A DNA stretch of 64,000 nt from Shouchella hunanensis (GCF_028735875.1 NZ_CP117834.1:1352001-1416000), one strand, 5' to 3'; positions 44,938 through 54,959 are shown, counted from the first letter of the stretch. Notes: generated by a model from the sequence alone, not told the origin. Numbers and translations: made by a program.

Positions 44938-45940
44938 ACCTCTCTTTCTCCATCTCTACCTCTTCAATCAATCCATTTGGACCGAAGAATTCTACAATGA
45001 ATGTTGTGCCTTCTGCGAAAGACGATAACGGAAAATTCCCTCGATATTGAACGTTATTTCCTTCTGTTGTTATCGAGTAAGTAGCGTCCGTAATGGTTTG
45101 TCCATCTGGGATACGAACATGCACTTCAGGAACATCCCACTCATTTTCTCCTAATTGTTGCTGAACGTCTGGTTTAAACACAAACGCTAAATCTAAGTTT
45201 GTAGCCGATACCTCTGTGGTCACGAATTCAACGTTAGCAGGCTTTTCTACAGGTCGATATGCAACAAGTAGCTCTCTTTCTGTGTTCTCAAGATTAAATA
45301 ACCATTCACCATCAATCTTCTTTACTTCATTTCCTTGGAATAGATTAATCGACTCCACCGACAATAGAGCATTTTCGAGTTGCGGAAACGGACGGTCAGT
45401 TCGATTCTCAAAAAGGTATTCAATTTCTGCTAGTCCATATTTAGTTAACAGCTTACTACTTGTATACCCACTGCTTACATAACTAGCTTCTGTTCCACGT
45501 AATGGTTTAGTGTCCGGTATTTGTTCAACCACGTACTCATCGTCTCCATTTTTGATGCGAAAATCGATACTGACATCTGTTACATCTTCTAGTACTGTCT
45601 TATCATCAAATTGAATAGTGAAATAAGTCCCCATTTTACGCTCATCAATAAAATGATGGGCTAATGTAAGGGTGACGTCTTCATCACGTGCCATACTCTC
45701 CTCTGCAGTACCGTATCCATTTGCTACTGCCTTTTCTACCCCTGGGTCATTGCTATAAAATAGATCTTTAATGGAGGCCTGCACATCTTCATTTGTCGCC
45801 ATACCAATTACAAACAGACCAACAGCTGTAAGAGACACCTGTTTCCAAACACGAAAACGTCTTTTTTTCTTCCCACTTACTTGAATTTCACGATAGGCTT
45901 GGTTCAACGACTCACTAACAACTTTTGGTAATTTGTCCAT
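44936..45940 (-). CDS. DUF4179 membrane protein, probable anti-sigma factor
   Basis: A 334-residue protein: a cytoplasmic N-terminus of about 30 residues (LPKVVSESLNQAYREI), one membrane helix near 33-47 (VSLTAVGLFVIGMAT), then a long extracellular part rich in beta strands typical of DUF4179. This is the layout of membrane anti-sigma factors that hold an ECF sigma factor and release it on envelope stress. It overlaps the sigma factor gene by 26 bases, which strongly supports the pairing. No zinc-binding HxxxCxxC motif is present. Confidence 0.8.
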   Translation of the reverse strand: MDKLPKVVSESLNQAYREIQVSGKKKRRFRVWKQVSLTAVGLFVIGMATNEDVQASIKDLFYSNDPGVEKAVANGYGTAEESMARDEDVTLTLAHHFIDERKMGTYFTIQFDDKTVLEDVTDVSIDFRIKNGDDEYVVEQIPDTKPLRGTEASYVSSGYTSSKLLTKYGLAEIEYLFENRTDRPFPQLENALLSVESINLFQGNEVKKIDGEWLFNLENTERELLVAYRPVEKPANVEFVTTEVSATNLDLAFVFKPDVQQQLGENEWDVPEVHVRIPDGQTITDATYSITTEGNNVQYRGNFPLSSFAEGTTFIVEFFGPNGLIEEVEMEKER

Positions 45941-46457
45941 GATTCTGCACTCCCTTCCCTATTTCATAATAATGCTTCTTTAATTCGGCTCTTCCTCTCG
46001 ATAAATGAGATTTAATGGTTCCTTCTGATTGGTTTAATAGCTGGCTAATTTCTTTTGTCGTATAGCCAACAGCGTAATACAAGGTAAAGATGTTGCGCTG
46101 TTCTTCTCTAAGACTGTTCACTGCATCTTTAAATTCAATGTCCGAATACTGATTTTTAGCCGGCTTCATGAGATAGTCATTTAAATCAACTGCCGCTTGG
46201 GTCTGTTTTTTCTTCGTTAAACTAGCACATTTGTTTAGTAATATTCGAAAAAGCCATGTATGAAGATACTCGCTTTTTTTTAATTTATGTAGCTTCTCAA
46301 ACGCAGTCATCATCGTATCTTGCAACACATCAGCTATATCTTCATCCTCTTTTACAATACGTTTTGCTGTTTTATACAGCACCTCTTCATATTGTTTAAC
46401 GAGAGTGACAAACGCTTCTCCATCTCCTTTTTTTGCTCTTTTCACCAACTTCTCCAT
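45915..46457 (-). CDS. ECF-type RNA polymerase sigma factor
   Basis: A 180-residue sigma-70 family protein with regions 2 and 4 only. Region 2 has DIADVLQDTMMTAFEKLHKL near 41-60, followed by YLHTWLFRILLNKC near 64-77; region 4 is the helix-turn-helix GYTTKEISQLLNQSEGTIKSHLSRGRAELK near 131-160. It directs RNA polymerase to a small regulon when its anti-sigma partner, the DUF4179 protein encoded next, lets go. Resembles the SigV/SigX/SigM type; which one is not clear. It probably transcribes its own operon, although I see no certain AAC-type -35 upstream. Confidence 0.9.
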   Translation of the reverse strand: MEKLVKRAKKGDGEAFVTLVKQYEEVLYKTAKRIVKEDEDIADVLQDTMMTAFEKLHKLKKSEYLHTWLFRILLNKCASLTKKKQTQAAVDLNDYLMKPAKNQYSDIEFKDAVNSLREEQRNIFTLYYAVGYTTKEISQLLNQSEGTIKSHLSRGRAELKKHYYEIGKGVQNHGQITKSC

Positions 46458-46520
46458 ACAATCCCCCTTGCTTGCTTTTATCTTACACTTATTAGACCAT
46501 GTAAGAGATCAAAAGGTTGC

Positions 46521-46554
46521 AAAAAAAATCCTTGCAGCTTCACACTGCAAGGAT
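46521..46554 (-). terminator. Terminator after the MscS channel gene
   Basis: Stem ATCCTTGCAG / CTGCAAGGAT with a 7-base loop and eight T residues on the minus strand. Confidence 0.88.
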
Positions 46555-46563
46555 TGAACTCAT

Positions 46564-47418
46564 TTATGCTTCTTTTTGGTGTACCGTCACTTGTTGGTAT
46601 GGAACATCAATTCCTTTTTCAGCAAAGGAATCTAAAATGACACGGCGAATTTCTCGCTCTACGCCCCACTGCATGACCGGCTTACATAACGCAATTACAC
46701 GAATAACAGCGCCAGATTCACTTATTTCCTGTATACCTAGCATATCCGGCTTCTCGATCATGTTTTCGTTTCTATCATAAACAACAAAGCTAGCGTCCAT
46801 GATCAGTTGCTGTAACTTCTCAAGGTCATGTCCATACGAAACACGCATATCTACTACGGCATATGAATTTTCTTTTGAATAGTTTTTCAGATCCTCAATA
46901 TGACCATTTGGGATAATGTTGACTTCACCTGTCCAGTCTTGAATCTTGGTGACTCTAAGCCCAAAATCAATGACTGTTCCTGTGTATTGACCGGTTGTAA
47001 TGTAATCACCAACGGAAAATTGGTCTTCATATAAAATAAAGAATCCTGTAATTACATCTCGGACCACGTTCTGTGCACCAAAACCAATTGCTAGACCTAG
47101 TACACCTGCCCCCACGAGGACGGATGCAAGGTTAAACCCTAATTCATCTAGTACCAGTAAAATGGCAATAAAATAAACAACGTTGGCTACAACACTATGT
47201 AGCAATGACGTTAAGGTTTTACTTCGTTGTTCTGATACATTGACATACTTTCCTTCACGCTTTTGTAAAATCTGGGTAATGACTCGCTTTAATACCCCTA
47301 ATAGAATTCGCGCCAGTACTAGAATAACAATGACTTTTACAAGGGTACTTACAACAGCAAGCCAAAACTCCGTATCCGATAAGAGCGCATACGTGGAGTT
47401 CCATAAATCATCAAACAT
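46564..47418 (-). CDS. Small-conductance mechanosensitive channel (MscS family, YkuT-like)
   Basis: A 284-residue protein with three membrane helices (about 15-40, 72-93 and 95-125). The pore helix follows the family signature VLVGAGVLGLAIGFGAQNVVRDVITGFFI near 95-123; the beta domain and the C-terminal vestibule follow (QYTGTVIDFGLRVTKIQ and later). It opens when the membrane is stretched by osmotic downshift and lets solutes leave. Starts 28 bases after the stop of the upstream GAF-STAS gene, so the two may share a transcript. Confidence 0.9.
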   Translation of the reverse strand: MFDDLWNSTYALLSDTEFWLAVVSTLVKVIVILVLARILLGVLKRVITQILQKREGKYVNVSEQRSKTLTSLLHSVVANVVYFIAILLVLDELGFNLASVLVGAGVLGLAIGFGAQNVVRDVITGFFILYEDQFSVGDYITTGQYTGTVIDFGLRVTKIQDWTGEVNIIPNGHIEDLKNYSKENSYAVVDMRVSYGHDLEKLQQLIMDASFVVYDRNENMIEKPDMLGIQEISESGAVIRVIALCKPVMQWGVEREIRRVILDSFAEKGIDVPYQQVTVHQKEA

Positions 47419-47446
47419 AGAAACCTCCTAGAATAAATAGCATCAC

Positions 47447-48310
47447 TTATTCTTTATCCGCACTTACGTCTTTTAAAACATAGCCTATTTTCATTAAAGC
47501 TGCTTCAATGGTTTTGACATAAGCGACATCAAGCTTTACAAGTTGATCGCGAATTGTATTTTCATGAGCAAGCTGGACCGGAACTCCGGATAACATGACT
47601 TTTACACCCATTAGTCTTAATGCAGAAATTAATGAATGAAGCAGTACGGCAAAATTTGTATCGCTATACTTTATTTGAGATAAATCAATAATAAAATGGT
47701 TAATACGGTGATCTAATGCATAGTTTAATGTGTCTTCTAAAATTTTCTTCCCACGGCTTTTATTAATATTACCTTGCAAAGCCAAAATTGCTAAGCCTGA
47801 GCGAATCGGTATAATTGGCACACTTAACAGTTCGATATCCGCAAAGGTTTCATCAAGCTCAATAATATAAGACAAGACTTCCGCTATTGTTTTCAAGAAC
47901 TCTACATCTTCTTCACTAAAGTGTTTTTCCGCATGGTCCATGACGCATAAAGTACCGAAAATATCCCCGTTCATGCTTTTTAACTTTACACCCATAAAGC
48001 CTCGAACATGCCACTCTCTTGAGGCCACTTGATCTTGCGTTTTCGGATTTGTCATTAAGTTCTCAACGGTGGTATACTCTTGATCGCTTTCAAATACTTG
48101 CTTACAGCTTGATTCATAATAATCAATCTCTACATCTTTAGAAAGGATCGTCTCCTTCTCATTAAATGCGTTGACGATCTTAATTTGTTCATCTTCTTTT
48201 CTAGCGATATAAGCAGTGTTTACACCTAATTTATTTGAAACAAGCTTGAACAGCTTGTTTGAGACTTCTATTACGGAATCGTAGTTTGAATGGTACTTCG
48301 TTTCGTCCAT
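47447..48310 (-). CDS. GAF-STAS regulatory protein (RsbR-like)
   Basis: A 287-residue soluble protein with an N-terminal GAF sensor domain (about 10-150; motif FMGVKLKSMNGDIFGTLCVMD near 105-125) and a C-terminal STAS domain (about 160-280). STAS domains of the RsbR family form the stressosome; the Thr in SDTNFAV (Thr218) aligns with a phosphorylated Thr of RsbR, and Ser241 (LSGVPVQL) lies where the second sits. No Rsb kinase or phosphatase gene is nearby. It may feed the general stress (sigma B) pathway or bind an unrelated partner; GAF could sense redox state or a small ligand. Confidence 0.8.
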   Translation of the reverse strand: MDETKYHSNYDSVIEVSNKLFKLVSNKLGVNTAYIARKEDEQIKIVNAFNEKETILSKDVEIDYYESSCKQVFESDQEYTTVENLMTNPKTQDQVASREWHVRGFMGVKLKSMNGDIFGTLCVMDHAEKHFSEEDVEFLKTIAEVLSYIIELDETFADIELLSVPIIPIRSGLAILALQGNINKSRGKKILEDTLNYALDHRINHFIIDLSQIKYSDTNFAVLLHSLISALRLMGVKVMLSGVPVQLAHENTIRDQLVKLDVAYVKTIEAALMKIGYVLKDVSADKE

Positions 48311-48438
48311 ATATTCTGCTCCTTTTATTACCTAAGCGTGGATGTCTGTTTTTAAGCGCTCTTCCTCCATACCCATTTATACATAAATAAAACCTCTTTT
48401 TGTTTTTTTTAAGTACATACTACATTTTTTTAGGTAAA

Positions 48439-48468
48439 CAAAAAAGGTTTGGCACCAGCCAAACCTTT
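48439..48468 (-). terminator. Terminator after deoD
   Basis: Perfect 11-base stem AAAGGTTTGGC / GCCAAACCTTT with a four-base loop and T6 on the minus strand. Confidence 0.88.
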
Positions 48469-48477
48469 CACAAAGTA

Positions 48478-49191
48478 TTATTCACCTAACTCAAGTGCAA
48501 TCTCCATCATTTTTGTAAATGATGTTTGACGCTCTTCCGCTGTTGTTTCTTCTTGCTTATAAATATGATCGCTTACTGTTAAAATGCATAAGGCGTTCAC
48601 ACCAGCTTCTGCTGCATTCATGTATAATGCCGCTGCTTCCATTTCAATACCAAGGATTCCCATTTTACGCCATTTATCATTTGCTTCTTTATCGGCACTG
48701 TAGAACGTATCACTCGAAAGAATATTTCCAACGTGTACCGGATATCCTTTCTCATCAGCAATATGCTTTGCTTTTTCAAGTAAAGAGTAAGAAGCAACTG
48801 GTGCATAATGACCTGGAATATGGTACTGGCTTACGTAGCTCGAATTCGATGAAGCACCCATTCCAATGATAATATCGTATAAATCTAAATTGTCCTGTAA
48901 AGCACCACAAGAGCCGATACGAATTAAGTTTTTCACACCGTATATATGAATCAATTCCCAAGAATAAATACCCATTGATGGCATACCCATTCCCGTTCCC
49001 ATTACAGAGATTTTTTTACCTTTGTATGTGCCTGTGAAGCCAAGCATATTACGAACACTATTAAATTGTACAACGTCTTCTAAAAATGTTTCTGCGATAA
49101 ACTTTGCTCTTAATGGATCACCTGGAAGAAGAACCGTTTCTGCAATCTCACCTGTTGGGTTAATATGAGCGGTTTGTTTTACTTCTGACAT
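48478..49191 (-). CDS. deoD: DeoD, purine-nucleoside phosphorylase
   Basis: A 237-residue hexameric-type phosphorylase that splits purine (deoxy)ribonucleosides with phosphate into base and (deoxy)ribose-1-phosphate. [15 protein letters not shown] near 21-35, [12 protein letters not shown] near 69-80, RIGSCGALQ near 91-99 and the [11 protein letters not shown] segment near 183-193 are diagnostic; the SDH near 208-210 holds the catalytic Asp. Single gene. It works with the nucleoside hydrolase family in salvage, though that gene is far away. Confidence 0.95.
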   Translation of the reverse strand: MSEVKQTAHINPTGEIAETVLLPGDPLRAKFIAETFLEDVVQFNSVRNMLGFTGTYKGKKISVMGTGMGMPSMGIYSWELIHIYGVKNLIRIGSCGALQDNLDLYDIIIGMGASSNSSYVSQYHIPGHYAPVASYSLLEKAKHIADEKGYPVHVGNILSSDTFYSADKEANDKWRKMGILGIEMEAAALYMNAAEAGVNALCILTVSDHIYKQEETTAEERQTSFTKMMEIALELGE

Positions 49192-49314
49192 ATCCTAACA
49201 ACTCCTTGTTTGTTTCACTTATTATGTGAAAAAATACAATTTCCATTACTATGCTTACTACATCATCATAGACAAACTCCGGCTAAATCGCAAAGATTTC
49301 TGTGCTAATCAAGC

Positions 49315-49345
49315 AAAAAACTCCCCTTCACGTGACAAAGGGGAG
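49315..49345 (-). terminator. Terminator after the MhqO-like gene
   Basis: Stem CTCCCCTT / AAGGGGAG with a nine-base loop and six T residues on the minus strand. Confidence 0.85.
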
Positions 49346-49355
49346 CACAACTGCT

Positions 49356-50339
49356 TTATTCGTATTCTTTTTCAAATGTTTTCGTACTTCTTGTTGTATC
49401 AATTGGACGAACCGCGCTTTCAATTTGTTCACGCTGTGGCTCAAGAAATGGCGGAAGTGAAAGCTTCTCACCAAGAGTCTCGTAAGGCTCGTCACCCATA
49501 AACCCAGGTCCATCTGTTGCAAACTCAAACAAGATTTGCGGCGAGACTCTTGCATAAAGAGATTCGAAGAAATGACGATTCACATAGCCAGATGTTTGGA
49601 AGCCAAGTGACTCTAAATGCTTCGTCCACTCATCGAGAACAGCACGATCTTCTACTCTAAACGCGGCATGATGGACGGTTCCAAAGCCTTGTTGAGCACG
49701 TGGTAAGATCGCGTTATGCTCTACTACAATTTGTGCACCATTTCCACCTTCCCCTACTTCGTATAGATAGCGAGAACCTTCATGGGCAATTTCTTTAAAC
49801 TGCAAAGCATGTTCTAATACTTGTTTAAAAAAATCCACATTCGCAACTCTTATATAAATAGGACCAAGACCGGTAATGGCATATTCTAGTGGAATAGGAC
49901 CGTCTTGCCACGGAATGCCAGACTCTACACCTTGATTAGTTTCATCAGAAACGAGCTGATACTGTTGATCATCGAAGTCTACAAAAGACAGTGTTTTTTT
50001 ACCAAACTCCTCTTTAACACCTGTATGTTTCACATTTAAGCGGTTAAACCGTTTTTCCCAGTATTCAATCGCTTCATCGGTTGGTACGCGGAAAGCCGTT
50101 TTAAAAATCTCATCTGTTCCGTGTGACCCTTTTTGGATTCCTGGGAAGTCAAAGAACGTCATGTCCGTTCCAGCATTCCCTTTATCGTCCGCAAAGAACA
50201 GATGATACGTCTGAATATCATCTTGGTTAACTGTTTTTTTCACCAGTCTCATCCCAAGGGTATACGTAAAAAATTCATAGTTTTTTTCCGCGCTGCTTGT
50301 AATGGCTGTTACGTGATGAATACCTTTTAATTGATTCAT
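49356..50339 (-). CDS. Ring-cleaving dioxygenase of the VOC superfamily (MhqO/MhqA-like)
   Basis: A 327-residue protein of two duplicated vicinal-oxygen-chelate domains (about 3-145 and 155-290). Metal-binding His and Glu lie in IHHVTAI near 7-13, FGTVHHAAFRV near 211-221 and ILFEFATDGPGF near 260-271. Related enzymes in B. subtilis (MhqA, MhqE, MhqO) break down quinones and hydroquinones and are repressed by MhqR. The promoter just upstream has a palindrome of the MhqR type, which supports this role. No mhqR gene is in this window. Confidence 0.87.
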   Translation of the reverse strand: MNQLKGIHHVTAITSSAEKNYEFFTYTLGMRLVKKTVNQDDIQTYHLFFADDKGNAGTDMTFFDFPGIQKGSHGTDEIFKTAFRVPTDEAIEYWEKRFNRLNVKHTGVKEEFGKKTLSFVDFDDQQYQLVSDETNQGVESGIPWQDGPIPLEYAITGLGPIYIRVANVDFFKQVLEHALQFKEIAHEGSRYLYEVGEGGNGAQIVVEHNAILPRAQQGFGTVHHAAFRVEDRAVLDEWTKHLESLGFQTSGYVNRHFFESLYARVSPQILFEFATDGPGFMGDEPYETLGEKLSLPPFLEPQREQIESAVRPIDTTRSTKTFEKEYE

Positions 50340-50370
50340 GCTAGGACCTCCTCGGTATCTAACTTTCCTT

Positions 50371-50412
50371 TTATCTCTAATTCAATTATAACTAATTCGA
50401 GATAAATGTCAA
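50371..50412 (-). promoter_or_regulatory. Promoter with an MhqR-like operator
   Basis: Minus-strand -35 TTGACA (50407-50412) and -10 TATAAT (50385-50390), both perfect, 16 bases apart. The inverted repeat TTATCTC-AATT / AATT-GAGATAA (50371-50405, one unpaired base in each arm) covers the promoter from the spacer to just past the -10. ATCTCGAATT half-sites resemble those bound by MhqR in B. subtilis, so repression lifted by quinones is likely. Confidence 0.85.
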
Positions 50413-50442
50413 CAATGAGACGTTTCATGAGGAAACAAAATT

Positions 50443-50505
50443 GAAAAAACGCGCTCTGACAGTCGTTTTCGTACTAAACGGTACATCCTCGACGTCATGC
50501 GCGTT
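50443..50505 (-). terminator. Terminator after the UbiD-like gene
   Basis: Outer stem AACGCGC...TGAC / GTCA...GCGCGTT with inner structure, then TTTTTTC on the minus strand. Confidence 0.75.
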
Positions 50506-50521
50506 CGTTTTTCCCTTTATA

Positions 50522-52369
50522 TCATTGTTGTCTGTCTTCTTCTGTTCTTGATAAGAGCACGCTGTTTTTTTGAAAAAAACGGTCTACTCGTCTCTCTACC
50601 TCTTCGTCTTCTACAAGTGGTGGTGCATGGTGTGATTTAAGTCGTGCATCAATAATGACGGCATCACACCCCCAATGCTTATGCTTCATAAAAGCATTAA
50701 CGCCGTGAATATCGTGAGAAGGGTTGCTTCTTGTAAACGTCGCCCAAAGGAAATTCTCAAGTGAGTCACTTAAAAACTCACTGTCATCACATAGAACGAT
50801 AAGAGGACACCGCTCCATATTCACCTCTTCTAACCTTTTTGTAAACTGGTTCATTTCCGCCTCTATGACCTCATAGTCTGTAAATCCTTTTTCAAGCTGA
50901 ACAGCCACCACTCCTGGCATAACCAGGCTAGCACCTTCAATTCCGCTTACTTGTTTCATTCCGTTAGGCACTTGCTTACAGAGCTCACGCTTTTTATCTC
51001 CATAAGCTGCAAACGTTACCTTACTGCCTCGATTTAATCCTGTTCCGCTGTAATCTAACGTATCCATTGTTGCGTTCGCTTGGAAATGGAGATCCCGTCT
51101 TAAATCAATTCGCTCTAAAATATGTTGAATGAATGCTGCTTCGTCATGAATATCAATCGATTCTTCTTCTTCAGCTGTTAAGAATAAATATTTCGCTAAG
51201 CTTAGCTGACCAAAACCTAAGATGCGATTGGCAATCGTCAATAACTCTGTTGGCTGATTCACTTTCTCAAACGGCGTGTATCGTTCACTCCCAATGGCGA
51301 ATAGAAGCGGGTGAACACCAGCAGCATCTACAGCGTGCACAGCCTTAACACCTGGTAGTTCTTGCGTTACTGCATCTCCTGTAATCTCATGAATCAAAGC
51401 GCCAAAACTTGTATCTTCTTGCGGCGGTCGACCAACCACCGTAAATGGGTAGATAGCCCCTTTTCTTCCGTACACTTTATGAACTTTTAAAACCGGGAAC
51501 TCATGAGTTAAACTGTAATAGCCTAAATGATCACCAAAAGGTCCCTCTGGCTTTGTATCATCTGGATAGATGTCTCCTGTAATGACGAAATCAGCATCAT
51601 GGCTAATACAGTAACCATCTTCATAGCCATAGCGAAAACGACGATTCGCAAGTAAGCCAGCAAATAACATCTCACTTAACCCTTCCGGCAGAGGCATAAC
51701 AGCGGCTAATGTGTGTGCCGGAGGACCTCCAATAAAAATACTGACTTTTAACGGTTCATCGCGTTTAACGGCTTTTGTTTGATGAACACCGATACCGCGC
51801 TGAATTTGATAATGTAAGCCAACCTCTTTCCCAACTTGATAATCATTTCCATCAAGCTGAACACGATACATGCCTACATTAGCCGACATGATGCCTTTCT
51901 TGTCAGGGTCTTCTGAATAGACTTGTGGGAGCGTAACAAACGCCCCCCCATCATCTGGCCATGATTGAATAAAGGGAATGTCGGTTAGTTCGATTTCTTC
52001 TAACTTAGAGCCATTCAAGCCTGATTTTCGCATCGGCAATGCCGTTAACGCTGAGACACCATTTCCAATATGGCGAAACGGACTCTTAATAGCTTTCATT
52101 GGATCATCACGAAGGGCGATAATGTCTTGCACTTTGTCCCAATTATGGCGAAACATGAATTTGCTTCGTTCAATGGAACCAAATAAGTTCGCAACAGCCG
52201 GATAACGTGACCCTTTTACGTTTTCAAATAGTATTGCTGGTGCCCCTTCTTTATAGGCTCTTCGTTGAATGGAAGCCATCTCTAGATAAGGATCTACCTC
52301 TTCTTTAATACGGACAAGATGACCGTGCTTTTCCAGATCAAGCACACATTCCTCTAGACTTTGATACAT
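50522..52369 (-). CDS. UbiD-family decarboxylase
   Basis: A 615-residue enzyme of the UbiD family, which uses prenylated FMN to decarboxylate aromatic or unsaturated acids. SLEECVLDLEKHGHLVRI near 4-21, RHIGNGVSALTALPMRKSGLNG near 95-116 and GDIYPDDTKPEGPFGDHLGYY near 258-278 are family-typical; the last holds the catalytic Glu and Arg region. It is longer than phenolic acid decarboxylase BsdC (about 470) and closer to the 600-residue form. Start 52369 has AGGAGGT; the in-frame ATG 21 bases upstream does not. No ubiX is adjacent, so prFMN must come from elsewhere. Confidence 0.88.
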   Translation of the reverse strand: MYQSLEECVLDLEKHGHLVRIKEEVDPYLEMASIQRRAYKEGAPAILFENVKGSRYPAVANLFGSIERSKFMFRHNWDKVQDIIALRDDPMKAIKSPFRHIGNGVSALTALPMRKSGLNGSKLEEIELTDIPFIQSWPDDGGAFVTLPQVYSEDPDKKGIMSANVGMYRVQLDGNDYQVGKEVGLHYQIQRGIGVHQTKAVKRDEPLKVSIFIGGPPAHTLAAVMPLPEGLSEMLFAGLLANRRFRYGYEDGYCISHDADFVITGDIYPDDTKPEGPFGDHLGYYSLTHEFPVLKVHKVYGRKGAIYPFTVVGRPPQEDTSFGALIHEITGDAVTQELPGVKAVHAVDAAGVHPLLFAIGSERYTPFEKVNQPTELLTIANRILGFGQLSLAKYLFLTAEEEESIDIHDEAAFIQHILERIDLRRDLHFQANATMDTLDYSGTGLNRGSKVTFAAYGDKKRELCKQVPNGMKQVSGIEGASLVMPGVVAVQLEKGFTDYEVIEAEMNQFTKRLEEVNMERCPLIVLCDDSEFLSDSLENFLWATFTRSNPSHDIHGVNAFMKHKHWGCDAVIIDARLKSHHAPPLVEDEEVERRVDRFFQKNSVLLSRTEEDRQQ

Positions 52370-52492
52370 GTACTTACCTCCTACAAACATTCTTCTACTT
52401 TCTATTATGCTTGCAGGATGAAAAAAGAGTCAATTCTCACTACTAGGAAAGACGCTTCTACGAAAAAATAAATTGCTAAAAGATAAATATTT

Positions 52493-52505
52493 ATTGATAA
52501 TCAAT
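52493..52505. promoter_or_regulatory. Palindrome upstream of a small lipoprotein gene
   Basis: ATTGATAATCAAT is a 6-1-6 palindrome, 48 bases before the start at 52553, in a very AT-rich region (52440-52530). It has the flavour of a Fur/Zur or repressor site but matches neither consensus fully. Confidence 0.35.
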
Positions 52506-52552
52506 ATATATATTAGTGGATAATAGAAAAAAATCAGAGATGGGGTTATTTC

Positions 52553-52963
52553 ATGAGAACAAGATTAATTGGGCTATATACCTCCGTTTTTATCTTTATC
52601 TTATCCGGTTGTTTTAACGAAACGGTTGAAGAGGAAGGTCTTGCAATGATCACTGTCACAAACATGGCATCATTTCCTGTTTATGGTTTTGAAATAGCCT
52701 ATGAAAATGGGTATTCAGGTATGGCTTATGCAGATGGTTCACGATTAGAAGAAGGTGATTCTTTAGACTTTACGTTTACAAAAGGAGATGGTTATCACGA
52801 AGACGGCTTAGGGGACGTCACCTTTTTCGTCATAATAGATAGTGAAGAAAATGCTTATCCTATTAAAGGCACCTTTCCGTTAGAAGCCTATGAGGATCAG
52901 TGCTATACCTTTACTTTAACCGGGGATAAAATAGAAAATGCACAAATGTATTTAGAACGTTAA
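52553..52963 (+). CDS. Small lipoprotein of unknown function
   Basis: A 136-residue protein with a signal peptide and lipobox LSGC (Cys20 near MRTRLIGLYTSVFIFILSGC). The mature part is acidic and aromatic (YENGYSGMAYADGS, DFTFTKGDGYHEDGLGD) and looks like a small beta-sandwich of about 110 residues. No family recognised. Single gene with a GGGGTT-like ribosome binding site and a palindrome upstream; a hairpin without a T run follows (52970-53010). Confidence 0.7.
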   Translation: MRTRLIGLYTSVFIFILSGCFNETVEEEGLAMITVTNMASFPVYGFEIAYENGYSGMAYADGSRLEEGDSLDFTFTKGDGYHEDGLGDVTFFVIIDSEENAYPIKGTFPLEAYEDQCYTFTLTGDKIENAQMYLER

Positions 52964-53018
52964 GAAGCTTGTCAAAAGCCTCCGGGTAGGAGACTGATGA
53001 ACAAGCTACTAACACTCA

Positions 53019-54959
53019 TTATAAGGATTCACGGATAATTTTCTTAGAGTGGCTGACTGATAGAATGCCAAATACTGAGTACAGTGCTGTGTAAAGGGTC
53101 ATCACAATAAGCATTGGGATGTGCATCTCATTCCCAAAAATAAACCAGCCAGAGCGAACTGCAAAGTAACTATGCAGTAAACCAATCAACAATGGAATGC
53201 CGAAATTGTAAAGCTGACGAACTTTAATCCCTTTAAGCAAGTCTTGATTCGTAAATCCTAACTTTCGAAGGATCGTATAGTCAGGGCGATCCGCCTCACT
53301 CTCATCCATTTGTTTGATGTAAAGAATACAACCTGACGTGAAAAGAAACGCGAATCCAAGAAAGCCTACAATAAACATGACTAAGCCCATTTGTTGCTTT
53401 TGTTCCTGTTCACTGGCAAGTTGGCCGATTGCCAACTCACGAAAGCTTTCGTTATGATCCATAAACCATTCGTTGGCTGCTTCTAATTCCGCAGCATCTT
53501 CTATATTAATAGCAAACTCCATTCGTATGTCTTCAACGCTAGTAAGCTCTTGATAGACCTCATCGGCTACAATTAAAGTAGGCAAACCACCAACAGATAG
53601 AATATAGTTCACGACAGGCTCTTCTTTCTTGCCAATAAATTCAAGGTTATAGTGATCGTCTCCATTAAAAATGGTGATGTCCCCAGAATCCCCGAACTGC
53701 ATGAAAATTTCCAGCATAGGAGCCATTGGTGTTAAAAAGACATCCCCCGCTTGGACAGTCACTCCGTCCACATCTTCATCGCTGACTACAGGTAAAGACA
53801 TTTCTCGTGGATTAATGTAAAGATCATCACTCTCATATTCTAATAAATTCTCCACATCGACATTTAATGCCTTCACTTCTATATCGTGAAGTGAATACGT
53901 TAGGCCTTCTTCATCAAGAAACGTGATCATCTCATTTCGATCCTGTTCTTCTAAAAAGCCAAAATCATTTGGCGCATTAAACAAGGCATTTTGATTCGCT
54001 GAGTAATAGGAAATGTAGCTTAATGACAATAAACCAATGGCTAATGCCGAAACGGTTGTAATAATTGTTAACAGCAAAGCACTTGATTTCATTCGAAACA
54101 TAATAGACGAAAGGGATAGAACTTTCACAACGGACATATATCCTGCTTGCTTCTTCCGTACGATCTTGGCCAGTAACGACACTGACCCTCTATAGGACAA
54201 GTACGTTCCTAAAATAACTGAACCTAATGTGTAGCCCATGCCAAGAAAGAGAATACTCGGCGATCCAGCAAAGGTGTCACTTAACAAGATGGTTGATACA
54301 TAATAGCCGCTACCGATTAATGCGATTCCAATTATTCCAGTAATAATTTCCCATACACTTAGCTTTTTAACAACAATCTCTGTACGCTTACGAAAATGGA
54401 ACAGTTGAAGAACCGTATGTCGCTTGAGGAATAAAGCATTCGCTACTACGACAATAAGATAAATTCCTAGAAAAACGAGTAACGTTTGTAACAACGCTGT
54501 ACTTGAAAAATAAAGAGAAACGATTTCTTCTACACCGATAATGTTTAATAAAATCATTGTGACGAGCTTTGCTAAAAGAAACCCTGCAATGATACCAATC
54601 ATAAGGGAAATGAGGTATAAATACATAATCTCAATACTAATCAACTGAAATACGCGTCTTTTTGTCATACCAATTAATTGAAGCAATCCAAGCTCCTGAC
54701 TTCTACGCTTAATCATCAGATTATTGGCGTACAGCAGGAAAAAAGCCAGAATGAAAAATAGTAAAACCGATGCCGTTCCAATACCAGCAGAACCACGTGT
54801 TGACTCTTCCACCGCCTCCATTGCAGGTGCATAACGCAATGTAACAAACGCAAAATACAACGCTACACTAAAGCTAATGGAAAAAAAGTAAATCCCATAC
54901 GTACGCGCATGCTTTTTTAAATTTTTTAGAGCTAATGTGTTACTCATCGTGAACGCCAC
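53019..54959 (-). CDS. BceB-like ABC transporter permease
   Basis: A 646-residue permease with ten membrane helices: TM1-4 before 200, others to 320, a large extracellular domain (about 325-525) between helices 7 and 8, and the last three helices after 530. This is the hallmark of BceB-type permeases, which remove peptide antibiotics from their lipid targets and pass the signal to a BceS kinase. It starts within the end of the ATPase gene (20-base overlap). The kinase and regulator genes lie just upstream on the same strand, the usual module. Confidence 0.88.
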   Translation of the reverse strand: MAFTMSNTLALKNLKKHARTYGIYFFSISFSVALYFAFVTLRYAPAMEAVEESTRGSAGIGTASVLLFFILAFFLLYANNLMIKRRSQELGLLQLIGMTKRRVFQLISIEIMYLYLISLMIGIIAGFLLAKLVTMILLNIIGVEEIVSLYFSSTALLQTLLVFLGIYLIVVVANALFLKRHTVLQLFHFRKRTEIVVKKLSVWEIITGIIGIALIGSGYYVSTILLSDTFAGSPSILFLGMGYTLGSVILGTYLSYRGSVSLLAKIVRKKQAGYMSVVKVLSLSSIMFRMKSSALLLTIITTVSALAIGLLSLSYISYYSANQNALFNAPNDFGFLEEQDRNEMITFLDEEGLTYSLHDIEVKALNVDVENLLEYESDDLYINPREMSLPVVSDEDVDGVTVQAGDVFLTPMAPMLEIFMQFGDSGDITIFNGDDHYNLEFIGKKEEPVVNYILSVGGLPTLIVADEVYQELTSVEDIRMEFAINIEDAAELEAANEWFMDHNESFRELAIGQLASEQEQKQQMGLVMFIVGFLGFAFLFTSGCILYIKQMDESEADRPDYTILRKLGFTNQDLLKGIKVRQLYNFGIPLLIGLLHSYFAVRSGWFIFGNEMHIPMLIVMTLYTALYSVFGILSVSHSKKIIRESL

